The notes beneath the pieces were generated by a model. That model searched no databases, had not been told where the DNA came from, and was given only the letters and a program-made list of their open reading frames with translations. The position numbers were made by a program, and so were the translations under genes. Source: Opacimonas immobilis (GTDB lineage: Bacteria > Pseudomonadota > Gammaproteobacteria > Enterobacterales > Alteromonadaceae). Taken from it: a DNA stretch of 64,000 bases. Where the stretch lies: positions 1,612,001 through 1,676,000 of the forward strand of contig NZ_CP182485.1 in assembly GCF_048282545.1 (NCBI RefSeq), in the 5' to 3' direction. Below, one piece after another: positions 35,185-42,795 of the stretch; the stretch's first letter is position 1, and each line of letters opens with the position of its first letter.

Positions 35185-37476
35185 ATGGAATCTACACCTA
35201 TGCAGCAAACCAGCACACCCAACACACCTTCACAACACGATGATGAAATTGATTTGATGGAATTGTTCGCCAAACTGATGGCGCGCAAATACGTGATCAT
35301 CTTTGTGGTATTGGGCTTTGCGATATTGGGTATTTTGTATGCCAAACTGCAGCCTTCCATTTACCGCGCTGAGGCGATGCTGCAAGTGGAATCCAAGCAA
35401 GGTGGGTTGCCAGGGCTAAGTGAACTCGATAATTTGTTCGTGACCGAAAGCGAGGCCAGTACAGAGGTAGAGATCATCAAATCGAAAATGGTCATCGGTG
35501 AAGTGGTTGACCGATTGCAATTGGATATTGTGGTCACGCCAAAGATTGTCCCGTTTTTCTCTGATCAATACTACAACTCCATGCGTGGAGAGGGGAATCT
35601 AGCCCCGGTCATCCTCGAAGGTTATGTGGCTGGGGGAGAGTCTGTTAAGGTGACTCAGTTCGACGTGCCCCGTGGATACTTGGATGTGGACTTTACGTTA
35701 AAACGCCTGGGGGAGGAGCGTTATCAATTGATATTGGGCGACCAGGTCGTTTTAACCGGTACCATTGGTCAATTAGCGCAGCAAAATGGCATCACAGTAT
35801 TTGTGCAGCAGTTTGAAGCCCATCCTAATACGGAATTTGGTTTGACACGTGTCACGCGTCTCAAAATGATTAACGCCATCACGCAAAACTTGCAAGTCTC
35901 TGAAAAAGGCAAACAATCGGGTATTTTGACTTTGGCTTATGAAAGCAAAGACGCTGGGTTCGCTGAAACTGTCCTACAAGCGATTGCTGAAACTTATGTC
36001 CGCAAAAACGTCAACAGGAACGCAGCGGAAGCCAGTAAAAGCTTGGAGTTCTTAGAATATCGTCTGCCTGAAATTGAAGCGGAATTGACAGCCGCCGAAA
36101 CGCGTTTGAACGATTATCAGGTCAGTGCCGAGTCGGTCAATATTCTGTCTGAGACCGAAGCGTTGTTGACGCAAATGGTCGCCATAGAAGAGAAAATCTC
36201 AGAGCTGCAATTACAAGAGATTGAAATTCAGCGTCGCTTTACGCCCACTCATCCAAATTATATTGCCTACGTTTCCCAGATGGCCGAGTTGCAAGCTCGC
36301 AAAGCCAGCTTCAACCAACAAATCCGAAAGTTGCCCAAAACCCAACAAGAGTTGTTGCGGTTACGTCGTGATGTAGAAGTCAACACGCAGATTTACACAC
36401 AGTTGCTTAACTCCATCCAAGAGCTCAATATTTTAAAAGCCGGTACCATCGGTAATGTACGCATCATTGACGAGGCTATGGCGAATTTTTATCAGCCAGT
36501 CAAGCCCAAGCGTGCTCTGATTGTGGTCTTAGCGGCCATGTTGGGCGGCATGTTGGCCGTGGTATACGTGTTGGTCCGTGCGTTCATCAAGCGCGGGGTT
36601 GAAAACCCGCAAGACATTGAGAATTTGGGCTTGCCAGTGCTCGCAGCAGTACCATACTCGCCATTTCAAGACGAGTTGATGACCAAAAAACTGTTTTTGA
36701 AAAACAAAGCCAAAGACGATTCGCGGGCCAATTTGTTGGCCATTGAAAAACCCACAGATATTGCGGTTGAGTCGATTCGTTCGGTGCGCACCGCGTTGCA
36801 TTTTGCCATGGTAGAGGCGGCCAACAACCGCATCATGGTGACGGGCCCTAGCCCGGGTATTGGTAAATCGTTTATCTCAGTGAACTTAGCGGTGACCTTA
36901 GCGGAAGCAGGCAAGCGCGTGGTGGTGATTGATGCCGATATGCGTAAAGGGACCATTTATCGTTACTTTAACCTTGAAAAGACCAACGGGTTGTCCGATT
37001 ACCTGGTAGGGGATGTGGACTACGATACCATTCAGAGCCCATCAGGGGTTGAGAATTTGACGGTGATTGGGTCAGGGACCTTCCCACCGAACCCTTCCGA
37101 GTTATTGATGTCGCAACGTTTCCAGGCTTTCTTAGATAAGGTGTCTGAAGATTATGACTTGGTACTGATTGATTCACCACCCATCATGGCGGTGACCGAC
37201 GCCACCATCATTGGTCAATTGACCGGCACCAATTTGGTTGTGTGTCGTTATGGGGTGAACCCCATTAAAGAGATCGAAGTGACCGCCACGCGCTTAGACC
37301 GCGCAGGCATTCCCATTAATGGGGTGGTCTTTAACGCCATGCAACAAGCCAAAGGCAAGTATGGTTATGGTTATGGTTATGGTTATGGTTATGGTTATGG
37401 TTATTATACGTACGATTATGATAATGACCAAGCGTCTGGGCGCAAGAAACGTTCACGCAAAGACAAGAAAGCCTAA
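35185..37476 (+). CDS. wzc: Polysaccharide co-polymerase and tyrosine autokinase (Wzc)
   Basis: A 763-residue BY-kinase. A Wzz domain with flanking TM helices (~36-54 and ~447-465) encloses a periplasmic coiled coil. The cytoplasmic kinase has Walker A TGPSPGIGKSF, A' VVIDADMRKG and B LVLIDSPPIM. The C terminus is a Tyr cluster made by a hexanucleotide repeat (seven Tyr-Gly pairs, then YYTYDYD) and a basic tail RKKRSRKDKK. It would work with Wza in export and be switched by Wzb. An ATG five codons downstream is an alternative start. Confidence 0.95.
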   Translation: MESTPMQQTSTPNTPSQHDDEIDLMELFAKLMARKYVIIFVVLGFAILGILYAKLQPSIYRAEAMLQVESKQGGLPGLSELDNLFVTESEASTEVEIIKSKMVIGEVVDRLQLDIVVTPKIVPFFSDQYYNSMRGEGNLAPVILEGYVAGGESVKVTQFDVPRGYLDVDFTLKRLGEERYQLILGDQVVLTGTIGQLAQQNGITVFVQQFEAHPNTEFGLTRVTRLKMINAITQNLQVSEKGKQSGILTLAYESKDAGFAETVLQAIAETYVRKNVNRNAAEASKSLEFLEYRLPEIEAELTAAETRLNDYQVSAESVNILSETEALLTQMVAIEEKISELQLQEIEIQRRFTPTHPNYIAYVSQMAELQARKASFNQQIRKLPKTQQELLRLRRDVEVNTQIYTQLLNSIQELNILKAGTIGNVRIIDEAMANFYQPVKPKRALIVVLAAMLGGMLAVVYVLVRAFIKRGVENPQDIENLGLPVLAAVPYSPFQDELMTKKLFLKNKAKDDSRANLLAIEKPTDIAVESIRSVRTALHFAMVEAANNRIMVTGPSPGIGKSFISVNLAVTLAEAGKRVVVIDADMRKGTIYRYFNLEKTNGLSDYLVGDVDYDTIQSPSGVENLTVIGSGTFPPNPSELLMSQRFQAFLDKVSEDYDLVLIDSPPIMAVTDATIIGQLTGTNLVVCRYGVNPIKEIEVTATRLDRAGIPINGVVFNAMQQAKGKYGYGYGYGYGYGYGYYTYDYDNDQASGRKKRSRKDKKA
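37360..37401 (+). repeat. TATGGT hexanucleotide repeat in wzc
   Basis: Seven exact tandem copies of TATGGT inside the wzc 3' end, encoding (Tyr-Gly)7. As the unit is six bases, copy-number change would keep frame and alter the number of phosphorylatable tyrosines. Confidence 0.9.
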
Positions 37477-37512
37477 TATTCATTGCCTATTCAAGGCAAA
37501 AAATTAAGAAAT

Positions 37513-37529
37513 CTAAGAAAATTTCTTAT
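37513..37529. repeat. Repeated palindrome copy 2
   Basis: CTAAGAAAATTTCTTAT, identical to 33162-33178. It lies 37 bases after the wzc stop and about 190 bases before the second ops-like element. Confidence 0.55.
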
Positions 37530-37717
37530 TGTGTTCATGTAATGAACTTGCTAATGTTCGCAGTATGAACATATAAATTATTTTGATAAGGGATCTCAAA
37601 ATATCGTCATAGCAGTATTGTGACATAGTTGCTTGGATGCACTCGCCTTCCACAAGTTCTATCGCTTCAATAATATTGCTTGATTCCCTTATCTACTCAA
37701 GGTATATGGCAACATAT

Positions 37718-37734
37718 TCCTTGCGGTAGCCTGC
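37718..37734 (+). promoter_or_regulatory. ops/JUMPStart-like element 2
   Basis: Second exact copy of TCCTTGCGGTAGCCTGC, 41 bases before the MarR-like EPS regulator gene. The 298-base gap after wzc holds no gene, so it is probably the leader of a second transcription unit. Confidence 0.75.
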
Positions 37735-37774
37735 CTGGCACAAAATTTTTAACTTATTTGACCCAATACTGACT

Positions 37775-38107
37775 ATGTCCTCAAACCAACGCGAAACGGT
37801 ACGCTTACGTGTGTTACAAGCTATTGAAGCGCATCCAACGGCGTCTCAACGTGAATTAGCGAGCCTACTGGGTGTGAGTTTGGGCAGCGTGAACTTCTGT
37901 GTCAAAGCTTTGGTGGATAAAGGGTTAGTTAAAGTCGATAATTTTGTCCGCTCGGACAATAAGCGTGGTTACACATATTTTTTGACCCCAAAAGGCGTGG
38001 CTGAGAAGGGTGAAATCACAGCACAATTTTTAAAGCAAAAGATGCAAGAATATGAGCTACTGAAAGCAGAGATAAAGGCGCTAAAGCAGACATTGCACGT
38101 GGATTAA
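37775..38107 (+). CDS. MarR-like EPS-associated regulator
   Basis: A 110-residue winged-helix protein (ASQRELASLLGVSLGSVNFCVKALVDKGLVKVDNF spans the HTH; a wing with NKRGYTYFLTPKG follows) and a C-terminal helix (~80-108) that could form a coiled coil. It matches the small MarR-type proteins found at the head of exopolysaccharide clusters. An ops-like element precedes it. It ends three bases before the convergent integrase gene. Confidence 0.85.
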   Translation: MSSNQRETVRLRVLQAIEAHPTASQRELASLLGVSLGSVNFCVKALVDKGLVKVDNFVRSDNKRGYTYFLTPKGVAEKGEITAQFLKQKMQEYELLKAEIKALKQTLHVD

Positions 38108-38110
38108 ACG

Positions 38111-38986
38111 TCAAATATCCACCCACGCTCTTAAATACAATATGACTGTGGACGTAGCTTTCCAGCCGCCTTTGAGCATGATCTTTTCGATGGGTGTGCC
38201 TGATTCCAGTAAATCTAATGCGCCACCCACACGAAACGAATGACTACTAAAGGACTTACCTTTAATACGAGCTTGATACTGGATGTCACGTAATATTGGA
38301 TTGATGCTAGGACTGTGTAAGGGTTTATCCGGTATCGTGTTCCCTCGAGTTACCGGTCTCAAGATTGGGCCACTGCATAGCTTGTATTTATCTTGCCAGC
38401 GTTGGATATATGGGCAGATGCTACCTGGAAGACCAATCCAGTGTCCGACGCCAGCTTGGTCGGTTTTGGAACGACGCAGTAAAATCGCCAGTTTACCATT
38501 TGAATGATAACGTATGTCTTCAAACTGCAAGCTGCACAATTCTGAACCGCGGCGCATTGAGTGATACCCAAGCAAGAGTAATAGGGCATTACGCAACCCC
38601 AAAGCGGTTCTGGTATTGCAGGCCTTTAACATTTTGTCTAAGTCTGCTTTTTGTAATGGGCGAGCTTGCGCCTGCAGCGAACCAAATTGACGAGTGCGTT
38701 TGCGCAAAAATAATCGAACATCTGGATCCTGTGTGACGTTTGGTTGACCAATGTATTGAAGATACATTTGGTAGCAGCTGATGCGAGAACGAATGGTGGA
38801 TGTCTTGACTTCGGTACAACTATTGTTTAGATAGTCAATGAGCTGCTCTGCGCTCAATTGATTGATGTGGTAATCATTGCTGAGGCAATAGGCATTGAGA
38901 TGCAGCAAATCGCGTTCGTAGGCGCGTATGGTATGTGGACTGTAAGCGCCATCCATGCGCTGGATAAATTGGTCAATGCAGTTCAT
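38111..38986 (-). CDS. Tyrosine recombinase (phage-type integrase)
   Basis: A 291-residue recombinase with an N-terminal SAM-like DNA-binding domain (~1-85) and a catalytic domain. The catalytic residues appear as Arg in HSMRRGSEL, Lys in RRSKTDQ, His/Arg in SSHSFRVGGA, Trp in GGWKA (in place of His) and the Tyr nucleophile in VILYLRAW. It sits inside the polysaccharide locus on the opposite strand. I see no flanking att repeats, so it may be a domesticated locus recombinase or a remnant of an integrated element. Confidence 0.9.
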   Translation of the reverse strand: MNCIDQFIQRMDGAYSPHTIRAYERDLLHLNAYCLSNDYHINQLSAEQLIDYLNNSCTEVKTSTIRSRISCYQMYLQYIGQPNVTQDPDVRLFLRKRTRQFGSLQAQARPLQKADLDKMLKACNTRTALGLRNALLLLLGYHSMRRGSELCSLQFEDIRYHSNGKLAILLRRSKTDQAGVGHWIGLPGSICPYIQRWQDKYKLCSGPILRPVTRGNTIPDKPLHSPSINPILRDIQYQARIKGKSFSSHSFRVGGALDLLESGTPIEKIMLKGGWKATSTVILYLRAWVDI

Positions 38987-39087
38987 GTGGTTTCGGTCGG
39001 GCTGGTGTCTAAGATAGCCTAGATGCTAGAGAATTTGGCGTCTTTTGGATACTGAACGAATGATAGGTTTTTAATTCCAAAAGACTT

Positions 39088-39120
39088 TTGCTCAAGTTAA
39101 GTAATTACATTATAATTACT
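39088..39120 (+). promoter_or_regulatory. Promoter/operator of third toxin-antitoxin operon
   Basis: TTGCTC (39088-39093), 17 bases, then a perfect TATAAT (39111-39116). The inverted repeat AGTAATTA (39100-39107) / TAATTACT (39113-39120) covers the -10, as expected for antitoxin autoregulation. Confidence 0.7.
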
Positions 39121-39151
39121 CATAAGTTTGTACAATACAAGGGACAACCTT

Positions 39152-39406
39152 ATGACACATCTAGTTCGAATTGGAAACTCTCACGGAATTAGAATTCCTA
39201 AACCGTTTATAGAGCAAGCTCAGCTTGATGGAAAAGAGTTAACCTTACAAATTGTAAGTGGCGGTTTATTGATAGCGCCTAAATCAACACCTAGAAATGG
39301 TTGGAAAGAACAGATAGAACAATCCCTAAGTTCTAACGAGCCAGAATCATCAGATAACGACTGGCTAGATTTACCTTTAGATTCGGATAGTGAATTAGAA
39401 TGGTAA
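39152..39406 (+). CDS. MazE-type antitoxin
   Basis: An 84-residue protein with an AbrB/MazE N-terminal fold (HLVRIGNSHGIRIPKPFIEQA) and an acidic C terminus (DNDWLDLPLDSDSELEW) typical of MazE. AAGGGA lies seven bases before the ATG at 39152; a TTG eight codons upstream is inside the leader. It overlaps its toxin by seven bases. Confidence 0.88.
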   Translation: MTHLVRIGNSHGIRIPKPFIEQAQLDGKELTLQIVSGGLLIAPKSTPRNGWKEQIEQSLSSNEPESSDNDWLDLPLDSDSELEW

Positions 39407-39723
39407 ATGTTAAAAGGTTTGATGTTTGGCTTGTTGATCTCAATCCTACTAAAGGTCGTGAACTAAACAAAACCCGCCCATGTGTTGTTGTTTCGCCTGA
39501 TGAAATGTCTGGATTATCCACCGTGTTAATGGCTCCTATGACAACCAAAGGATTTGAGTTCCCATGTCGTGTAGCATGTAATTTCAAGAGTAAGGATGGA
39601 TTAATTCTTCTTGATCAATTAAGGGCTGTTGATAAATCTAGACTTGTAAAAAAACTCGGTTCAGTGAGTTCTAAAACTCAAAAAGAACTCTGCTCATGTC
39701 TTCAAGAAATGTTTGAGCTGTAG
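39400..39723 (+). CDS. MazF/PemK-type toxin
   Basis: A 107-residue mRNA-interferase-family protein: FDVWLVDLNPTKGRELNKTRP, CVVVSPDEMS, VLMAPMTTKG and GLILLDQLRAVDKSRL are the standard MazF strands. It is coupled to the antitoxin by overlap. Its place between the recombinase and the variable sugar genes suggests it stabilises this hypervariable block. Confidence 0.9.
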   Translation: MVNVKRFDVWLVDLNPTKGRELNKTRPCVVVSPDEMSGLSTVLMAPMTTKGFEFPCRVACNFKSKDGLILLDQLRAVDKSRLVKKLGSVSSKTQKELCSCLQEMFEL

Positions 39724-39816
39724 ACGAAGAGTTTTAAAGGGTTGTTGATGGGAGTCACGAATAAATGACTGTGGCGCACATACAACACAGTAAAAATATG
39801 CAATTAAGTAAAATGA

Positions 39817-39968
39817 TCAGGATGCCATTTTTTTCGCATCTCCGTAGTCAATTATCGCACCATCGACGATAAGGACGCGATACTGTTCATTATCGTCTTT
39901 TAAAAAATCAAGTTTATCCACAAATTTTACTTTTAAGTGGACAAAATTTTTTAATATATTAAAAATTT
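39817..39968 (-). pseudogene. Possible 3' remnant of an unknown gene
   Basis: On the minus strand a frame is open for about 50 codons and ends in TGA at 39817. The readable part (VHLKVKFVDKLDFLKDDNEQ, then YRVLIVDGAIIDYGDAKKMAS) looks protein-like and has normal codon mix. The only starts are a GTG at 39921 or none. I do not recognise it. It could be the end of a gene cut off by the repeat array, or a small protein. Confidence 0.3.
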
Positions 39969-40083
39969 ATGATTTATGATTTATGATTTATGATTTATGA
40001 TTTATGATTTATGATTTATGATTTATGATTTATGATTTATGATTTATGATTTATGATTTATGATTTATGATTTATGATTTATG
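39966..40083 (+). repeat. Heptanucleotide tandem repeat (TTTATGA)16.9
   Basis: Sixteen exact copies of TTTATGA plus TTTATG. No frame can read through it: seven and three are coprime, so TGA appears every 21 bases in each forward frame and TAA in each reverse frame. It lies 144 bases upstream of the first sugar-biosynthesis gene. Confidence 0.97.
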
Positions 40084-40227
40084 TTGATATTTTTATTTAA
40101 TGATCAAGAAATATATACTTCATGCCGAAAGAATAACATTGTTTTTGTTATGTAAAATAATAATTCCGTCTCAGTTAACTAGAATAATTGAGTATGTCTT
40201 AACATTAAAACCTAAATGGAAATCCCA

Positions 40228-41238
40228 ATGCTTAATAATAAAACAGTTTTGATCACTGGTGGAACAGGCTCATTTGGTAAGCAATTTATAAAAACAATCT
40301 TAGCAAATTACCCAGATGTAAAAGTGATTCGTATTTATTCCCGTGATGAATTAAAACAGTTTGAGTTAAAACAGCAATATATAGGCAACTCAAAACTTCG
40401 TTTTTTCATTGGTGACGTACGAGATCAAAACCGTATGATTCAAGCATGTGAAGGTGTTGATGTTATTATTCATGCTGCGGCAATTAAACAAGTAGATACT
40501 GCTGAATATAATCCTACGGAGTGTATACGGACCAATATCGATGGAGCTGAAAACGTAATTCAAGCAGCATTACAATGCAATGTTCAAGATGTGGTAGCAT
40601 TATCAACTGACAAAGCATGTGCACCAATTAACTTATATGGCGCAACTAAATTAGTTTCAGATAAGCTATTTACAGCTGCAAACAACATTAAAGGCTCAAA
40701 AGATATCCGCTTCAGTGTAGTACGATATGGTAATGTTATGGGCTCACGAGGCTCTGTCATTCCTTTTTTCATGAAAAAGAAAGAAGAAGACTTACTGCCT
40801 ATTACACATGAAGAAATGACTCGCTTTAATATTTCATTGCAGGATGGTGTAAACATGGTGATGTATGCACTTGAAAATCACTTAGGTGGTGAGATTTTCG
40901 TTCCTAAAATTCCTTCATACAAAATCCTAGATATCGCTGAAGCAATTGCACCAGGCGTTGAAACCAAAGTGGTTGGGATTAGACCGGGTGAAAAGCTACA
41001 TGAAGAAATGATCACAGATACGGACTCACTAAATACTATTGACCTTGGTAAATACTACGCGATTTTACCTTCAGTCTCGTTTACTTACCAAGAAGCTGAA
41101 TATATTGCACACCATAAAGCAGAAAAAGTACCATTTGGTTTTAAATACAATTCAGGTACCAATACTGAATGGGAAACCGTTGAGGGCTTACGAGAACTCA
41201 TTAAAGAGCATGTAGACCCTAATTTTTTTGAGAGCTAA
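40228..41238 (+). CDS. pseB: PseB-like UDP-GlcNAc 4,6-dehydratase
   Basis: A 336-residue extended SDR. NAD(P)-binding TGGTGSFGKQF is at the N terminus, and the catalytic stretch STDKACAPINLYGATK matches PseB/FlaA1-type inverting dehydratases. It would convert UDP-GlcNAc to a 4-keto-6-deoxy-AltNAc nucleotide. I prefer the ATG at 40228 (MLNNKTVLITGG, with GGAAA upstream) over that at 40216. It heads a run of nonulosonate-type genes, but the aminotransferase PseC that normally follows is missing. Confidence 0.85.
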   Translation: MLNNKTVLITGGTGSFGKQFIKTILANYPDVKVIRIYSRDELKQFELKQQYIGNSKLRFFIGDVRDQNRMIQACEGVDVIIHAAAIKQVDTAEYNPTECIRTNIDGAENVIQAALQCNVQDVVALSTDKACAPINLYGATKLVSDKLFTAANNIKGSKDIRFSVVRYGNVMGSRGSVIPFFMKKKEEDLLPITHEEMTRFNISLQDGVNMVMYALENHLGGEIFVPKIPSYKILDIAEAIAPGVETKVVGIRPGEKLHEEMITDTDSLNTIDLGKYYAILPSVSFTYQEAEYIAHHKAEKVPFGFKYNSGTNTEWETVEGLRELIKEHVDPNFFES

Positions 41239-41240
41239 AA

Positions 41241-41930
41241 ATGAAAGTTCTCTTTATCATTCCTGCTAGAGGTGGCAGTAAAAGAATTCCTAAAAAAAAT
41301 ATCAAATCTTTTTTAGGGAAGGAAATAATTAGTTACCCTATTAATGCAGCATTATCTTCGAGGTATTGCAGCAAATTAGTCGTATCAACTGATTCAGAAG
41401 AGATTATGCAAGTTGCTAATAAATATGGTGCTGAAACTCCATTTTTAAGAAGCGATAAAAACTCTGATGATTTTGCAACAACATACGATGTGATCGATGA
41501 GGTCTGTAATCGGACGACTAATATCGCAGAATTTGATTATATTTGTTGTATATATCCTACTGCTGTTTTTGTAACAGATGTGGTTTTGGATGGTGCGTTT
41601 GATTTAGTTATAAAAAATAACAGCGATGGTGCTGTATCAATTTTAGAATATAGTCATCCGATTCAGCGAGCTCTTTGCGTGGATCAATCGGGGAATCTAA
41701 GGTCTATTAATCCAGAATATTATGATGTTCGAAGCCAGGATTTAGAGCCAACTTTTCATGATGCGGGCCAATTTTACATATTTAAATTGAGTTATGCTCA
41801 GAAAGAGAAAAAGCTAATTGCCGGAAATATCACTCCGATAGTCATTCCCCCAGCACGCGCACAGGATATCGATACAATGGATGACTGGGAAATGGCAGAA
41901 ATAAAATACAAACATTGCTTTTATGAATAA
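41241..41930 (+). CDS. CMP-sugar synthetase (PseF/NeuA-like)
   Basis: A 229-residue cytidylyltransferase with the family start IIPARGGSKRIPKKNIKSFLGK and the conserved STDSEEI. Such enzymes activate nonulosonic acids with CTP. Its length is that of PseF-type proteins. It follows pseB by two bases and overlaps the next gene by eight, so the genes are translationally coupled. Confidence 0.88.
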   Translation: MKVLFIIPARGGSKRIPKKNIKSFLGKEIISYPINAALSSRYCSKLVVSTDSEEIMQVANKYGAETPFLRSDKNSDDFATTYDVIDEVCNRTTNIAEFDYICCIYPTAVFVTDVVLDGAFDLVIKNNSDGAVSILEYSHPIQRALCVDQSGNLRSINPEYYDVRSQDLEPTFHDAGQFYIFKLSYAQKEKKLIAGNITPIVIPPARAQDIDTMDDWEMAEIKYKHCFYE

Positions 41931-42795
41931 TATTGAAAAAGTCCTAATTTTAGGTGGTTGTGGTTTGTTAGGTAAGCCTTTAACAAATTATCTGAAGGTA
42001 AATAATTTTGACGTTGTTACAGTCGCAAAAAACAGTCAAGAGGCAGATTATAATTTAGATGTCACTGATGAAGGGGCACTTTTTAGTCTTCTCATGAAAG
42101 TGTCGCCCGATTTGATCATTAACTTAGTGGCAATTACAAGTGTCGAATTTTGTGAGTACAATGTGCACGTTGCTTATAAAATGCATGTTGAACTTAATGA
42201 TAATCTCAATACTTACTGTAAAAATAGCAATGCTAGGATTCTACATGTTTCTACAGACCATTTTTATGATGCCAATAATTCTACTGAAATTGAAATTTGT
42301 CCGAAAAATGTGTATGCACTGACCAAGTTGATGGGGGAAAAATCATTTAGCACAGCAAATGCGGTAATCATTCGCACAAACTTTTTTGGTAAGAGTCAAA
42401 CGACTGGTCGATTAAGTTTAACCGATGTTATGTATCGACAATCAACAGAAGGTGAAAACCTTAATTTATTTGATGATGTATACTTTTCTCCATTATCGAT
42501 ATCTTCTTTATCTAAATATATTCTTCATATCATAAATAATTGGATTCCGGGTATTTATAATTTAGGTTCAAAAGAAGGGTTAAGCAAAAAGAATTTTGTG
42601 GTTCGATTTTTAATTAGCTGTGGTCTTAAAAATATAAATTACAAGAGTGTTTCTGTTAATGATAGTAATCTTAAGGTTGCGAGGCCAAAGGATATGAGAA
42701 TGGATGTAACATTATTTGAAAATACATTTAATTGTAAACTACCATTGTTAACGAGTGAAATAGAAATTGTTGCAGGAGAATATTGTGAAAAATAA
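41923..42795 (+). CDS. SDR sugar reductase/epimerase, RmlD-like
   Basis: A 290-residue extended SDR. The cofactor loop is ILGGCGLLGKPL and the catalytic Tyr/Lys is in NVYALTKLMGEKS. Overall layout resembles dTDP-4-dehydrorhamnose reductase (DLIINLVAITSVEFCE, HVSTDHFYD). It lies where PseC would sit in a pseudaminic-acid cluster, so it may reduce the C4 ketone rather than aminate it; that is inference. Confidence 0.72.
   Translation: MNNIEKVLILGGCGLLGKPLTNYLKVNNFDVVTVAKNSQEADYNLDVTDEGALFSLLMKVSPDLIINLVAITSVEFCEYNVHVAYKMHVELNDNLNTYCKNSNARILHVSTDHFYDANNSTEIEICPKNVYALTKLMGEKSFSTANAVIIRTNFFGKSQTTGRLSLTDVMYRQSTEGENLNLFDDVYFSPLSISSLSKYILHIINNWIPGIYNLGSKEGLSKKNFVVRFLISCGLKNINYKSVSVNDSNLKVARPKDMRMDVTLFENTFNCKLPLLTSEIEIVAGEYCEK

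Larger units (their letters stand above)
39724..40227 (+). other. Gene-free region upstream of sugar operon
   Basis: About 500 bases. A minus-strand coding-like scrap lies at 39817-39968 (see separate entry). An 18-bp AT palindrome, TTTTTAATATATTAAAAA, is at 39948-39965, directly followed by the 118-base heptanucleotide array. After the array come TTGATA (40084-40089) and a -10-like TATACT (40114-40119), but the spacing between them (24) is too long for a confident promoter. Confidence 0.5.

Noticed and set aside
37484..37500. Terminator after wzc (TTGCCT/AGGCAA)
   Set aside because: The stem is short and followed by A's, not T's, on the coding strand.
37319..37507. Plus-frame protein with alternating Met-Val repeats
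   Set aside because: It is the out-of-frame reading of the wzc TATGGT repeat and has no ribosome site.
39966..40083. CRISPR-like repeat array
   Set aside because: Units are 7 bases, contiguous and without spacers; no cas genes are present. It is a simple tandem repeat.
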